From Clavulina sp. PMI_390 (lineage: Eukaryota > Basidiomycota > Agaricomycetes > Cantharellales > Hydnaceae): a DNA stretch of 42,222 bases. Below, piece after piece: positions 25,062 to 38,100 of this stretch. Made by a program: the position numbers and the translations under genes. The notes beneath the pieces are model-generated. The model saw only the letters and a program-made list of their open reading frames with translations. It was not told the origin of the DNA and ran no database searches. The stretch is taken from assembly GCA_015039315.1 (NCBI GenBank), contig WIDE01000182.1, positions 1 to 42,222 of the forward strand, read 5' to 3'. How positions within the stretch are numbered: position 1 is the stretch's first letter; every line of letters begins with the position of its first letter.

Positions 25062-25259
25062 CTAGGCTGCACACCCCACGCACGCGATCTGCCGTTTGGG
25101 GTTGTTTACCCCGACGTGGTCGTTCCAAAACTGGGTCGTTTGATTGGGAAAGGCCGTCGGAGGGATCGACGTCTGCGGTCGTGGCCTCGCCATTTCCTGG
25201 AATTTTCTTGGCGTATTCTTTTATTCTGAATATTTCCTAAGCACTTTTGTCCTGCGAAA
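25062..25259. promoter_or_regulatory. Divergent promoter region
   Basis: This 198-bp spacer separates the start codons of the small conserved gene (minus) and the kelch gene (plus), so it must serve both. It contains CCCGACGTGGTCG near 25110; no paired TATA boxes are evident. Confidence 0.5.
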
Positions 25260-28200
25260 ATGTCCTCGTCAAAGCGGCGCCAGACCTCGGTGATTGACTT
25301 TGCAGACGTCCTCGACCTGACGAGCAGCAGCTCTGCACCGAGTCCCAGCGCGGGCTCCTCGTCGTCGTCCGCCCCGTTTGTTCGGCGGACCCCGACCCTT
25401 GGCGCGACGGAATATTATGTGAACAGTGGCTCTGCGAATGGGGTTAATGTGGGCGGCGGGGACCCTGCTTCTTCGTCCCTGCACGGCTCGTCGCCGCGTG
25501 TGCCTGCCATTTCACTCTCGGCTTCAGCAACGTCGTCGTCACCACTTCCACACCGCATCCCCTCCGCGTCGCAACTGCGCCAGTCATCATTAACCCGCAC
25601 CTCGTCTACTACTTTCGACAACAACATTACTGGTAGTAGCAGCACCGTTCCCACTGAAACCCTTCCTGCGTCGTCCTCCTCTCCCCTCGCAACACCCTCA
25701 TCGTCCCCTCATTACCTTCCACAGTCCCCAATGCAGTCTTCAAGCAGTCGAGAACTGCATTCCCAACCATCTTTTTCCGACGCTCGCAGACTCATGATGC
25801 AAGGCAAACTCCTGCGCCGAGAAATCAGCTCGACGTTCTCTGCCTCCTCGATGGGGTCCACCCACACGCTCTCAGACCCTCAACAGCAGCAGCAAGGACA
25901 GCAATACCCCTCGGTCCCGAATCCCCGTGATTCACCTGGACTACAAAATCTTTCTTTGCCGCGGAATAGCACAAACACGGCCCACAGTGTCATTTCTGGC
26001 ACTGGGTCGATCTCCGGGACGTCCTCGAGCAGCGCAACGTTCGGAGACCGCGCGTCGACGTCGATCGACCCTCGAGGAAGCCAAACGCTGTCGAACAGCC
26101 TCTACATCTCTTCTCCCTCAATGTCGTCGTTCACACATCTCAATGGCATCAATGGGATTGACAGGACTGTCTATCAACCTCGTAACAATTCGATACCACA
26201 GGACGAAGAGTCCACCGTCAACATTCGTATACCTAGTCTTCCCGGACAACAGCAACAACACCAGCAGCAGGCCCACTCTGCGCTCTCGCGACATGCCTCA
26301 CGCGCGCAACTCCTCCAACAATCCCAATCCCAATCCACATCTACCTCCTCTTCCTCGCGCGTCCCTCCTCTCCCCGACCTCCCCAGCCTCAATTCCTCGT
26401 CATCGCGCGACCCCACAAAACCACACGTCCGCACCCAACCCCACTTACACACATTCACAGCACCTGAAAAAACGAGCGCTGCCTACATGCACTGGTCTCG
26501 CGCGCCCGTGCACGGGTCGATGCCGAACCGCGCGATGCGCGCGCACACGATGAGTCTTGTGGAGCATGATCCTGCGGAGCGCGAGGTGGGTGGGGTAGGT
26601 GGTGGTGGGAGTCGTGTTGCGTGGTTGTTTGGAGGCACGGATGAGAAGAAATGTTATAATGATGTCTGGTGCTTGGATCTAGGTGCGTGTGTCCTGATGC
26701 CCTTTTTCCTTGGTGTGAATTCGTGCCCGACGTCAACTGACTCTTTCCCTTCATCGGCGAATGCTCCTCCTTTATTCAACGTGCTATTATGCGCTTGTGG
26801 ACTTGCTCGTATGCAGATACGCTGCTGTGGACACACCCTAATATGCAGGGCGAGAAACCTCCTCCGTGTCGCGCTCATAGTGCCACGGTCGTGAACCAGC
26901 AAGTCATCATCTTTGGCGGCGGAGACGGATCGGCGTACTACAATCATCTCTGGGTTCTTGACACACGTACGTCCTTGTCCGCTTTGTATTCCTTTTTGAC
27001 CTTTGATTCCTGTACTGAAATGCATCCCTTCTTTGTTATCTTCTCCTTCCGATTTGCCCAACCCTGTCTCCGCCGTGACTTTGTGCTCTTTGCAGGCCGC
27101 TATTCGTGGCGCCAATACCAACCCTACGGAGCACTCCCTCCACCGCGTCGTGCGCATACATGTGTCTACTACGAGCCCTACCTCATCGTATTTGGCGGCG
27201 GGACAGGCTCGCAGGCCCTCGGCGACATGTGGGCACTCGACTTGCGGCCTAACCCAGCCAACTGGGAATGGGAGCTCTGGCGCGCGAACCCGAATGGCGA
27301 GCGCGTGCGGCGGTACAAGCCAAAGGAAGAACGCGAGCGCGAGAAAGCGAGAAGGAGGACTCGAGGTGTTGGTGCTGGTCCTGATGAGGGGGATGGGATG
27401 GGAGGAGGAGAGGGCGAGGATGATGCGGTGGAGTACGATGATTGCTATGAGACTGCCCCGAGGAGACAGTTGGCGTCGGGCGACTATGGGCCCCCGCCGA
27501 GAGGGTATCATACGGCGAATGTGGTGCAGGACAAGATGATCATTGTTGGCGGGAGTAATGGAAACGAGACGCTGAATGACGTCTGGATGTTTGATCTCGG
27601 TAAGTCCACGTTCACTTTCTTTCTGTCCGTTAGTGGCTGTCGTTGTCAATGTGCTGCTGCCCTACGATCAAAGTTTGGGTTTGCATTGTTTCCCTTCGCT
27701 TATTACTGCTCATTGCACGCATACCGCCCCTGTTGCTTGCCACTCCCTTATTCACTTTTAATGATTCACTGACGCTTCTCGTACCCCTCGTAGTGAACCA
27801 CACCTGGCAAGAGGTCATGGTTAGCAGGGATATTGATGAGCCTCCACGCATGCTCGCGCATTCGGCGTCGGTCCTTGGTTTCTTCATTTTCTTCATTGGT
27901 GGGCATAGTGGGGGCACGTATACGAATGATCTGCGGCTTTTGAATACCAGTAAGGAAATATTTTGTTCGTCTCTGCGTCTCTACCTCATTTGCTCATTCA
28001 CCGATCCTCTCTTTTCATTGTTGCCATAATTCACATACCCACCAACCTACTTCATATGCACGACCTCGCGCTTCCAACCATCTCCATTCATCTGAAATCA
28101 GTGAACTGGAAGTACGAATCCAAGTTATCTGCAGGTCGTCTACCGCCTGGACGTGGCTACCACACCACACTATACGCAGACAACCGCATCTTCCTCGTTG

Positions 28201-28469
28201 GCGGCTACCAAGGCACCGGGAAAGAGTCCTTCCAGGGCTCGGACGTCTGGGTCCTAGACTTGGCGAGCCAGAGCTGGCTATTGGGCGTGAAGGATTTCAC
28301 GGTGGGGCCTGCGTCAGACGAGGAAGGCGAGGTGGACGAGCAGTATGAGGACGCTGGAGAGTATGTCGATGAGCGCGAGGACGAGGATGATGCTCGGAAC
28401 ACGGCATCGGCTTACTCGATCCGTGATCCTATTGCCGAGGAGGACGAGCGCGACATCGGGTCTGGCTAA
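25260..28469 (+). CDS. Kelch-repeat beta-propeller protein with Ser-rich N terminus
   Basis: An 866-residue protein in five exons: 25260-26682, 26817-26966, 27096-27599, 27794-27949, 28102-28469. Residues 1-390 are Ser-rich and disordered with Gln runs (GQQQQHQQQ). About six kelch motifs follow, each with the hydrophobic-Gly-Gly core and a Trp-x-Leu/Phe-Asp end: WLFGGTDEKKCYNDVWCLDL, IIFGGGDGSAYYNHLWVLDT, IVFGGGTGSQALGDMWALDL, IIVGGSNGNETLNDVWMFDL, IFFIGGHSGGTYTNDLRLLN and IFLVGGYQGTGKESF...DVWVLDL. A charged insert (about residues 590-640) sits in the third/fourth blade. The tail is acidic. All four introns are phase 1 and fall directly after the LDL/LDT end of a repeat. The kelch propeller implies a scaffold role, as in Tea1/Kel-type polarity factors; that link is inference. 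Confidence 0.88.
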
Positions 28470-29710
28470 GCACCCCTCTCAATTTTGCTTCCAAAAAAAT
28501 TCCTTCCCCTTTTCGAAATATGTTTTCTGTAATGTGTAGTAGAACTTTCCAATAGTTTCTTTGTTGTCTTCTGGGTTTAGGATATATGTAGTGTTGTTGG
28601 ATCTGTCATGTGTACCTTATCACTTGCCTAAGTCATTATCCATTGTCCTGGACATTCCATATGCCACATTGTAGAAGCGCAGTGTATTCTCAGCGAGTAT
28701 ACCAAGATTCAAGGCAGAAGGGCGGGTTTTACGCGGTTTGACCTGCCCACACCAGTCTGACGCTCTCCCAACTTGGCCAGAAACGGCACCGATCGTGTCG
28801 CTTTGATCTTGGCTATCTTCCATGATATTCTCACAGATTATGCTCGCATGATATGGAAGACTAAATACCATGTCTATGAGGCTATTACTACGACGAATCA
28901 AGCAAAATTCTGTATGGGGAGGAGGGGCTGCTTTGTTTGTTTGCGTCGAGGTCACCATCCGAAGCTCACCACTTCTCGATCTGGTCGACAGCTGCAGCCA
29001 TCAATGAATGACTGGATGCAGGGCGACTCCCGCCCCAACTACACTTGAGCTTGTCGTTTCGACGAGAAAAATGACCAATTGTGACTATTTGCATGCCATA
29101 GCAATAACGAATCTCGATCCAAGCTGGCGGTCTCCAGTTCTTGTGCGGCCGTAGCTTTTCAAATGTCTCATCTGACCTCCTCTGTCATAATCTGGTGATT
29201 TTTTGCCTGATGTGAGCCAAATTTCGTATACCAGATTGTCGGTTTCGTAAGGCTTGTTTGACGTGACGTAATGGCGCCGACCAGAAAGTCTTTCTTGGGT
29301 GGCAGCAGATCCTTGCTCAACTTCCACTCGCCACGATGTACGGCATATTTGAAAACCAACAATTCACCCCTAGTGCCCTATAGGCTCCTCAGAGACGTTC
29401 CGCTTGTGCGCTCGCTGCTTTAGCTCGGAACCATTTCCTCTTCATCACCTTACGCTCTGCCCCTGCTCCTTCGCTCACTACTCGTTGGCCTGCGCAGTCC
29501 ATTTCTGCTCCAATAATAGAATTACCCTTGGCTCTCCCACGATGTCTTGGGGACGATTATTCACATTCCGTTTCCAATTTTTGACAGCCTCCCTCAGTGC
29601 CTGAAGCGCCCAACCGGGGACGGGGTTTTTATCCCCTCCCCGTCACTGTGTATAATTGTTTTGGCGTCGAGCTTGTGTCCTTTACTCACCACTTCGACCA
29701 CTTGTGGGCC
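28470..29710. other. Spacer between kelch gene and DUF6534 gene
   Basis: No supported gene. A minus-strand stretch at about 29360-29090 has coding-like fragments (EWKLSKDLLPPKKDFLVGA and, in another frame, SNKPYETDNLVYEIWLTSG). They need a frame change and have no family match I recognise; it may be an old gene relic. The rest shows nothing. Confidence 0.4.
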
Positions 29711-31945
29711 ATGGTTGTGCCAAAACTCACCTCCATGTCCCCAATACAACTACCGACTCACCTGATTCCGACCGCCCTTAGCACTCGATCGACCGTTGGA
29801 GATCCTTATCTCGCCCACTTCTTATTGGGCACTGTACTCAATAGCTTGTAAGAGAATTGAAACTCTTGGCGTCACTCCAGGATCACCCAGCCAACATCAT
29901 CCATTCTATTGGCTCGTAATAGTTGGACTGGCGTGGTGCAAGTTCAGACGTACCTATTCTTCAAAAACTTTCCTAAAGACCCTCACTTCACCAAAATACT
30001 GGTAAATCATATCCTTTCTGATTCCTTCGACTGTACCCCTCGAATCCCGATCCGCTCACTGAACTCTTATATGAACAAAGGTAGCGACTATGTGGTATGA
30101 CACAAGCCTTTTAGCTCGATCATGCTCTCACGGCTTGAACTAAACATCTCATGATTGCCTCTAACCTCAGGCTCCTGCAGATCTTCTTCCTGTACGTTCC
30201 ATTGGAAGCCAATATCTCAAATTATTGCTGGGGTCGCTGAAGATTCATACGTTTCCTACATCAAGGGGTGCTACGGTGGATCTAGTTTACATAGAACTGA
30301 TCAGGGCTCCGAAGGATTTCATCTTACTTTCTGAAATACCCTGGTACTGTATTCCTTTGATGCCACCGTCTCTTTGCTGTCTCTATTCAACTATTTTCTT
30401 TTAGGATCCTCCCTTATCTAGGCACCCACAAGGTTAGTTCCTAATCATGAATAATGGTCGTTTGAGAGGTGATCGTATCCAATGCCATCAAGGGCATCAT
30501 CCCCACTGCTCTACGTTGTTGTACTCTTCCTAATCTGATATTCATAGATGCTCATCAATACGTTGACGCAAATATTCTTTGCTTCTCGGTTGTGGGGATG
30601 TGTGTAGTTTACAAACTTCTCTTCCATCTTGCCAGATTATTTGATGTCTAACTGTGAGCTTGGACCAGATGGGCGAGAGCCTCTTATCATGGTGTTTCTT
30701 GTAAGCATACTTGCACCGATATCACTGTATTACGCCGATATCTCATATACTATTCATATCAGGGAATCCTGATAGCCGCAAATATTGGTCAGCAGTTTCA
30801 CTTAGAATGCAACTGGATTTTCGATCTCTGACATCCTTGGCTCGGTACTAGTGATGGCTATCGGTATGAACAATGGCTCCGTTTCATCTTCTCTCCTCGA
30901 TCTCAGACTGTTCTCTTGCTAGTGAACACGGTAGAATCATGGCGTAACACGACTGGCAAAGTCTCCACCTGGAGCGTAACACCCTGGAATGTTCTGATAG
31001 TAGGGACAGCGCGCTTCTCATTTGACTACGTTTGGCCGACTCAAGCTGATTAATTAGGTTGTGACGGATATTGTCATATCCATTTATCTCTCATATCTGA
31101 TGAGAAAACGGAGGAGTGGCTTCCGATCGTGAGTTTCCCCACTTGAGCTAACATACCAGCTTCATTGGAGCAGGCACTAAACCTAGTATTTAATTACGCC
31201 TAGCACGGATTCCATGTTAACCTCACTTACCCTATATGGCGTTGCAAATGGAGCAATAAGTTCAGCAATTGCTTTGCTTGTCTTCGTCGGGGTATGTCGC
31301 TCATGAATATATGGTTCTGCGATCGGAAGGTTGACCGCTTCCCTCTATTGCTAACGAAGAACCAAATTGGGGTCGTTACCATCAACATCAACATTCTACT
31401 GGTGCGTTTCCATCAAACTTTCTCTTCCGGCGCCGTTTCTTCTCTTCCTCGTCTTATAATGGGATCAATCACGATTTATTTTGTTATAGTGGTCATCGCC
31501 GCTCTTGATATGTGTGGTGCTCGCAAAGTAAGGCTTTTACGCAATCCAACATGTAATCCACTCTGATCGGAAACGATTCTGCAGCCTTCACTTGCGAAAT
31601 GCCTTGCGCGCGCGCCTGCCAGTAGATGAGAGTATTCCAACTCCAAGTTTTTCGCTCAAGGGCCTTGGAGGCTTTACAAGGCGTCATTCACTCTCCCAGA
31701 GGGCTCGAGGTCCATCTGGTTCTAGTGCGGAAAGGAAAACGATGTCGCACGCTGCAACAACTGAGCCAGGAACCGAAGAACATCCCAGGACAAACAGCAC
31801 ACAAATCTCCGGCTCTGACTTTGGGGACATCATGCTAATAGAAGCGCCTTCTGCACCTTCTGGTTTATTGGCTGGTCCGTCGTGTAGGAAGGCGCGACCT
31901 GAACCAGAGGGGTGTCCTCCAAGAACTCCAACTACACAGTGCTAA
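29711..31945 (+). CDS. DUF6534-type multi-pass membrane protein
   Basis: A 384-residue predicted seven-helix membrane protein of the DUF6534 type, a large family in mushroom-forming fungi without known function. Sixteen exons: 29711-29847, 29923-30001, 30081-30094, 30171-30191, 30266-30343, 30405-30432, 30548-30599, 30669-30700, 30763-30787, 30852-30863, 30923-30999, 31058-31128, 31204-31291, 31360-31401, 31490-31527, 31585-31945. Family landmarks emerge only after splicing: GTVLNSFWTGVVQVQTYLFF, QIFFASRLWGYGREP, TDIVISIYLSYLMRKRRSGF, STDSMLTSLTLYGVANG and VLANLHLRNALR. The tail after it is a polar cytosol-like region. Exons of 12, 14, 21 and 25 nt are used. All joins keep phase and total length divides by three. 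The start could also be the in-frame ATG at 29735. Some small exons are uncertain. Confidence 0.75.
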
Positions 31946-32460
31946 TTCCATCAATACTTACGTTTCGTCCCTCCTCATATCTCACCAATACCAATGACCC
32001 ACGTTTTACGATCTCGAATCGTTCATATGTACCGCTTAATATTCAATTTGCTCCATAATACATTCTGGGAGGGTGACTGAAGCTCACAGAAGTCGACGGC
32101 AGTGAGATGATGATTTCCCATCCACGCCACATTCAGTATTCAAGCGGATCCACTCAACTGTAGCCCGTCATGATGATACAAGCAATCCTGGATGAAGCCT
32201 CGAAGTCGCCATTTTCCAGTCCAGTAAACGAAACTCTTTGGGATTGTAGACACTAGGGTAGTACAGAAACTATTTAGATCATGACGAGGAAAGAAGAATG
32301 TACGGATCCACGAGATGAAGTCCAAAGGAAGTCTGGACTACTAAGCTGGGCGGATAATGAGAGAATCAAGTATATGAGGATGGTCCAATATGGAAATGAC
32401 AGCCAGTGAGGAGTACGAATCGGGAATCGCATTACGAGTAGTTAATTTTGCGCTTCACGA
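31946..32460. other. Convergent 3' spacer
   Basis: This lies between the 3' ends of the DUF6534 gene (plus) and the oxysterol-binding gene (minus). No gene or clear element is seen. Confidence 0.5.
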
Positions 32461-34570
32461 TCAAGCAGCAGCGGCGGGTTCCGCTCCAAGGAACTCGTAG
32501 GTATCCTCAGTCGCTGGCTGTCCTTTGAAGAGTGCAGCCAAAAGCTCGTCTGCAAGAAATAAAGAATATCCTTTGTGTTAGCATAAATAGATGACAAGCC
32601 TGTCGCGTTGACGTACAGTCCGGATCGCTCTCAATTCGCTTGAAGTGACGGTTGACCCATGGGGTTTCAGCAGCGGCCTCATCCTTCCTCTTCTGCCTCT
32701 CAGCAGTCTATGATGGTGAAGAGTTTAGTCAGCATCACATAAATGCGATACTAGAACCAATCAAAGACGACGTACCTCGATCTTGGTCTTCTCACGGCTA
32801 GCAAGTTCAAAGTCACCCGTTCGAATCCCCCTCGCGACCTCCCTCCACAGGTTCCTGCTCTCATACTCGCTTTGAGTCTCAATGTCTGCCACCTCGACCT
32901 CGGTCTTGGGACCCGTCACGTCAGTGAATGGAGCGTTGTTCGACTTGAGCTTGGATTTTTCCGTCCACGTGCCCTCGGCAACATATTTAGCTGTGGACGA
33001 AGGGGTGGGTATTGAGCCAGAGTTGGCGGAGGCAGGGGATGGGAGAGGGGCGTATACAGAGGCTGTGAAGGAGTGCGATTTCCCACTGAAGTATCCCTTG
33101 CCGCGATATTCGATGGAAGTCATGTAGCCGGTGGTAGAGGAGATGTAGGAAGTATCAGTGAGCTCAATGTAAGGTGAGCCGTACCAGATACCTGTACAAG
33201 GAAATGGAGGAAGAAGTTGAAGCACTACTTGTCAGAAAGTGAGTCAGGAACGAGGAACATTAACTGCTTACCGTCTATACGAAGCTTCGGCAGGGTGAGG
33301 AGGTAAGTCTCCACTTCACCATTGGGTAACGTAAGCTTGAGGGTCGCGTGTCCAATTTGCCTGACTGAAGGATATGATACGATGCCGGGGTAGTGACCCG
33401 ATGTCCCACACCAGTGTTAGAAGACGTTGGCGGGAAGTTCGGACCCGAGTGTCCAATGCGATGCAGGCCGAGGCCGAAGAAGCACAGATCATACAGAACG
33501 GACGACGTCAGTCCGCAGCCACACCGCTGGATCCCACGTCCGCGCGCTAAGCTGGACGATGAACAAGGTACGCACCAATAATAGATCCAGAGGAGAAACT
33601 GGTCTTCTGAGCATTGTGGCCGACCAAAACGAGCTTCTTGGACTTGTTCTCGATGTGATAGGCGGTAATCGGAGGGTGATGCGAGACCTGCTCGACGAAT
33701 AGGGTTTGTTCCCCGAAGCCGGTATCAGACCATTTACCAATAAAGAGTCTATTTTGAATTTATCCCGGGGAGGAAGTAAAAGTCAGGTTCATCAGGATCA
33801 TGTCATGTCGTTCCCATGATGGATGATGGGAAACGTACTCGCCGAGGACAGGGTTCAGGGGCCTGTAAAGGTGGTGGCAACCGGCGATAGCGTTGGAGGG
33901 AATGGGTGAAGAGGGTCGTTAGAAAGTCAGTACGGATTCTCAAGCCTGTTTCCAGTCGAGATGCCTATCCAACACATCGATCCGATGAGGATCGGAGGTC
34001 AACTCACTTCTTCTCAGAGCCCATCTTCTCGTTACGGGTGGTATATTGACCCTTAAGGGTTGACTAAAATCCAGAAGGGAGGTTACATGTGATGAAACGA
34101 GAGCGCGAGGACCGTAACACCTACAATGAACCACTTGACCACACGCAGGTGGCGCTCCTCTGGTGTAGGGCCATCAGCGATTGCAGCGAAGAGGGATGGG
34201 CGCTCTCCCCAGTAGGCTAAGAGAACAAGGACGAAAGAAAAACAGTCAGCATACGGCAAGAGGGGCTAATGGTATTGTAATAGCTCACATGGGTATTCCG
34301 TCAACGACACTGGTGATAGGATGAATGGCGGAGCGGTCATGCTCGACAAATCTCCCGAAACGGCCGCAATACTGGAATCGCGATAAATAAAACCGCCATT
34401 ATGGGTACCAACACCAACAGCGATAGCGATATCGGTCAAGTCAGCGCCAAGCGATGCCACGATCCCTGAGACCGATCGTGAACAACAACTTACGCCTTGA
34501 CAAACTGCGTCCACGAGCTCCGCTGGCCAGTTGGGACGGCCGCGCCCGCATCTTGAGGATCGCTCGACAT
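32461..34570 (-). CDS. Oxysterol-binding protein, KES1/OSH4-like
   Basis: A 397-residue short oxysterol-binding-related protein that exchanges sterol and phosphatidylinositol 4-phosphate between membranes. Ten exons: 34570-34494, 34371-34289, 34216-34125, 34063-34008, 33862-33839, 33748-33576, 33364-33272, 33191-32776, 32707-32617, 32549-32461. Landmarks in order: SSWTQFVKAIAAVSGDLSSM (lid), TAPPFILSPVSLTEYPSYW, STLKGQYTTRNEKMGSEKKP, KPLNPVLGE (about 103-111; the lysine binds PI4P in the family), the signature EQVSHHPP (130-137), GSPYIEL and the C-terminal helix region around LWREVARGIRTGDF. It has no PH, ankyrin or FFAT-bearing front, matching the short OSH4-7 class. Exon 5 is only 24 nt. 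The ATG is set by the family N terminus. Confidence 0.93.
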
Positions 34571-35159
34571 TGTGTTTATGTGGGTTAGTTGGTAGTTGTG
34601 AGAATATGGGCAGGGATGAGCGCAGATGTGTTCGTCTGTTGACGTCACGGCTCTTGCCGCCCAGTGCGCCCACTTGCCTTTTTGGGACACGCGTGAACCA
34701 CTCTTGCTCCTGACTTTCTGGCCGTATCGACTGATCGAAGGGCTATAAAATGGTTTTGGATACTTCTCCTGGATGACCCGTGTCTGATCAGCCCTCGATG
34801 ATCGGGTTCCCGGAAGTTTGCTTATTCTGCGTGCGTCGATCCCATGCAGCTACGGATCCGTTGCGGATCCACTGTAACATGTCCGTCGCGCTTTTCTTAC
34901 GGAACTGAGGCAAAATCCGCCGATATTGGTAGAGCCTTGCGTGTTCAACTATATCCTATGGTTCTTATGGGATGGATGGTATTCATTGCGGTCAAGTTTT
35001 CTGATAGCACATTTTCAAACCATAACTCTTGTCACCAACAACAGAGGATATAAGGGATGGGATTAGGAGGACACTGTTGCAAGACCTGCGGCACAGCGGG
35101 AGCGTTGTTCATTTGATTGACAGGAATTCTGGCATCTCCATTTGCAAAGGGAGCGTCTC
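34571..35159. other. Promoter side of the oxysterol-binding gene and 3' flank of the NTase-like gene
   Basis: A TATA-like CTATAAAATGG at 34742-34752 is on the plus strand, but no convincing plus-strand gene follows. Nothing else is recognised. Confidence 0.45.
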
Positions 35160-38100
35160 CTAGCCGTTGAACCAGAAGCTGGACGAATCACTATCCGTCA
35201 CCTCTTCCTCAGTCACCTCCTCATCATCCGAGTATCCTAGGAATCCATCTCCAAGTCTCCCATATCCCCAATGTGTGCTGGGTGCTCCCCTTATCACCCA
35301 TCGCGAGAAACTCGCGTACTCGTCGACTGGCATCGGGCGGATAGCTCGCCGCCCCACCTGGGTGAAGAATGTGCGCTTGATATCTGCGGCGAGGAGACGC
35401 GGGGTACTGAAGCAGCGATAGAATGACCAAAGGATCTCAAAGAGCCTGCCAGAGCGAAGGCCATCAGCATTCGACGGGGCGGATCATCGGAAGGGTGAGC
35501 GGCAATCGTCGCTTCCCTATCAAGATTAAGGCTGATGAACTTACTCGTCGATCCTGCGATCAATCTGCTGCCAACACAGGACTGCGTCAACCCTCCATTT
35601 TAGGCCCTCCATCTCCATCTGCTCTTCTCCTTCGTATCCTCGCTGTGTGGTCCAACGTCCCAACACCTCGATCATTTTTCCATTGGGAGGAAGCGGGAGG
35701 CCATGTTCTTCAAGCACTTTCTTCACAAGCTCATTTGCAAAGTCGGCGAATCCTGGGGACGCAAAAAAGAGGAGGATAACATCCCCCTCTGGTTTGAGGA
35801 GACTGGAGACGTCCGGGGCGAAGCAGACCCGTCGACTTTTTCCCAATTCTGTTATGGCGCAGAGATTCGATGTTAGTCTGTCTTTTTCTGAACAATTGTA
35901 TCCCATGGTTACACCAACCTTCGAGATTTAGCTTATCCCCATGAAAGGAGTCTTCATCCGGCCCCTCCCCCTCATGCCTGTGCATAGAATTGTACGTGTC
36001 GAGGAAACCTTGGTAGTCCTTGTCGTTATAGACCATGAGGGATATTTTGAACCCTCCCAGCTCAAAATCCTCGCCCCACTTGTATAGAGGCGAATCATCA
36101 TAGCCCGTTGGGCCAAGATCGTAGTTATTCGAAGCCCACACATCGTCCGAGATACTAAACCGCTCGTCGTACGGTTCAGATATGGTTGTATTTATACAGA
36201 ATCTTGGTCAACAGATGGATAAAGGATAGGGTAGAGAGGCGGACCACGTACGCAATATGCCCTCTAACCTTCTCTCTCCATAACTCAACGTGTCGCATCA
36301 GGAGCTCGTAGCTTGTTAGACAGCCCCGCTCGCCTGGGTCCGACGTGATCATTGACCTCTCATCGAGCATTCCGTGATTGAACTCTAGGAGACCCTTAGC
36401 GTTTTTTTGAGGTGGGTCAGGCATCCAGCCACGTCCGGAGCAACTGGAAAGAGGAAGAACATTAAAACAACCAAAAAGGTTAGAGTCGCCAGCAAGGAAT
36501 CAAACAGAATGATGCTCAAGTAAAGACTTACTTCAGCATCAATCGATGGAGCCAGCGCGCAGCACGGTACGAAATGCGCTGAAGATCAGGTGCATACGAG
36601 CTTTCTCCGCCCTCCATTCGGACGAGCTCGTTGGCAATTCCAGAGCCGGAAGCGAACGAGTCTTTGAGAGAGTCGACATATGATGGGAGGAAGCGGATCC
36701 CATAACCCTGCAGAAAATACGATCAGTTTCAGACTATATCATGAGGTGCAGGAAATAATTATATTACCTTATCTGCATACTTGAATACCCTGTAGGATAA
36801 ATTGGATTTGTAAAGTCGAACGAAGAGATTTGCTACGCAGAAACGACTCACCGAGAGTCTTGAGACGCTCGACGCTCGCCAAGATAATGGCCCTGGACCA
36901 GATCCATCGTAAACACATTATACCCCGCTGTCGAATTCCACGGAAAAAAGAACTTGGTGAGAGAGTGACTCTTGTTTCAACCAGAAATTTGTGAATGTCA
37001 TACTCTCTAGCGCCCTTGCAGCTCTCGGTAACATCACCAAACTCGTACCATCGTACCCCATAGCACAAATATCCAGATCGAAGTTCAGCAGTACCTCTTT
37101 CGGATTTTTCACGAGCTTGAGCACGATCTGGACACGCTTGGTTGGGTACCCTGCGAAGAATGTGATCGTGCGCGAATTGCGCACAACGAGCATCTTTTCA
37201 CTGGCAGATACATTCGACTTCCATACGTCAAAAATGTGCTCGACTTTTTTGTTGGCAGCGAGAGGGTCGAGCCCATGGATATACACGTCAATATCCGAGG
37301 AAGCATACTTGTCGAGATCGGCGGGGGTTGGGTTAGTGCACAGCAGGGTGGAGAGAACTATCCCGCCAGCGACGAACACATTGGACCAATCAAGGCCATT
37401 CAAAATGCCACCAGTGATCTTGGTGAACACCTCTTGGAAAGCGGAGAAGGAAGGTTGGATCGAGATATCTGAAGCACGAAGCTCATCAAGGATGAAATAT
37501 CCCGGCAGCGAGGTGCGGTGGATCAGTCGTGCAGGGGAGGCAGAGGTAGATTTGTTGGGGGGTGAAGGCAGGGGAGAGCGCGACGGAAAGACGGAGTCCC
37601 CGTGGAGTTCATAGTCAACAAGCCCTCTTCTCCAGTCGTTGCGCCTATCGTCGCGCAGCATGCGCTCATTCGCTAGGATCCATTCGTCTACGTCGCGCTG
37701 AGCGAAACCGTCGGAGTGAGGAGGTAACTCCTCTGATGCATCGGTAGCCTCGTTCGAGGCACTACTGCTCAAAAGCGTCCTCAGTGTTCGAAAAGCAGGA
37801 TATGGTAGTGCCGAAGAATCCCAAATGACTTTGCGCGCAAGCTGTGCAGGTATGGCTGAGATCGCTGTAACGTCTTCATCGCTTCCTGTCAAGCTATCAA
37901 CGATCTGGTTCGCGGCTTGTTCAAGCAGAGACAACTGCGCGGTGCGCCGATCCCCTTCCTTGAGAGATTCGGCATGCAAGGAAAGCTGGAGATCGATGAT
38001 GGACTCCCCCAGTTCTGCTAGCGTGTTCCATGACCCGCTGTTGATGAGGTCACGAATAGGGCCAGGGGTAGCGCTCCCAATGACGTCGTCGCCCCCAGCC

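Noticed and set aside
26654..27649. 331-codon open frame on the minus strand
   Set aside because: It is antisense to the kelch exons 2-3 and their introns, has no recognisable motif, and reflects the GC-rich codon pattern of the real gene.
29085..29362. Coding-like minus-strand fragments
   Set aside because: Readable pieces lie in different frames without splice sites joining them; at most an old relic, family unknown.
34377..34490. Open stretch inside the first intron of the oxysterol-binding gene
   Set aside because: It reads through without stops in one frame, but the lid sequence VKAIAAVSGDLSS is restored only when it is removed.
34844..35053. Plus-strand 69-codon frame downstream of a TATA-like CTATAAAATGG (34742)
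   Set aside because: No motif, no splice logic and no similarity to anything recognised; the TATA match alone is weak.
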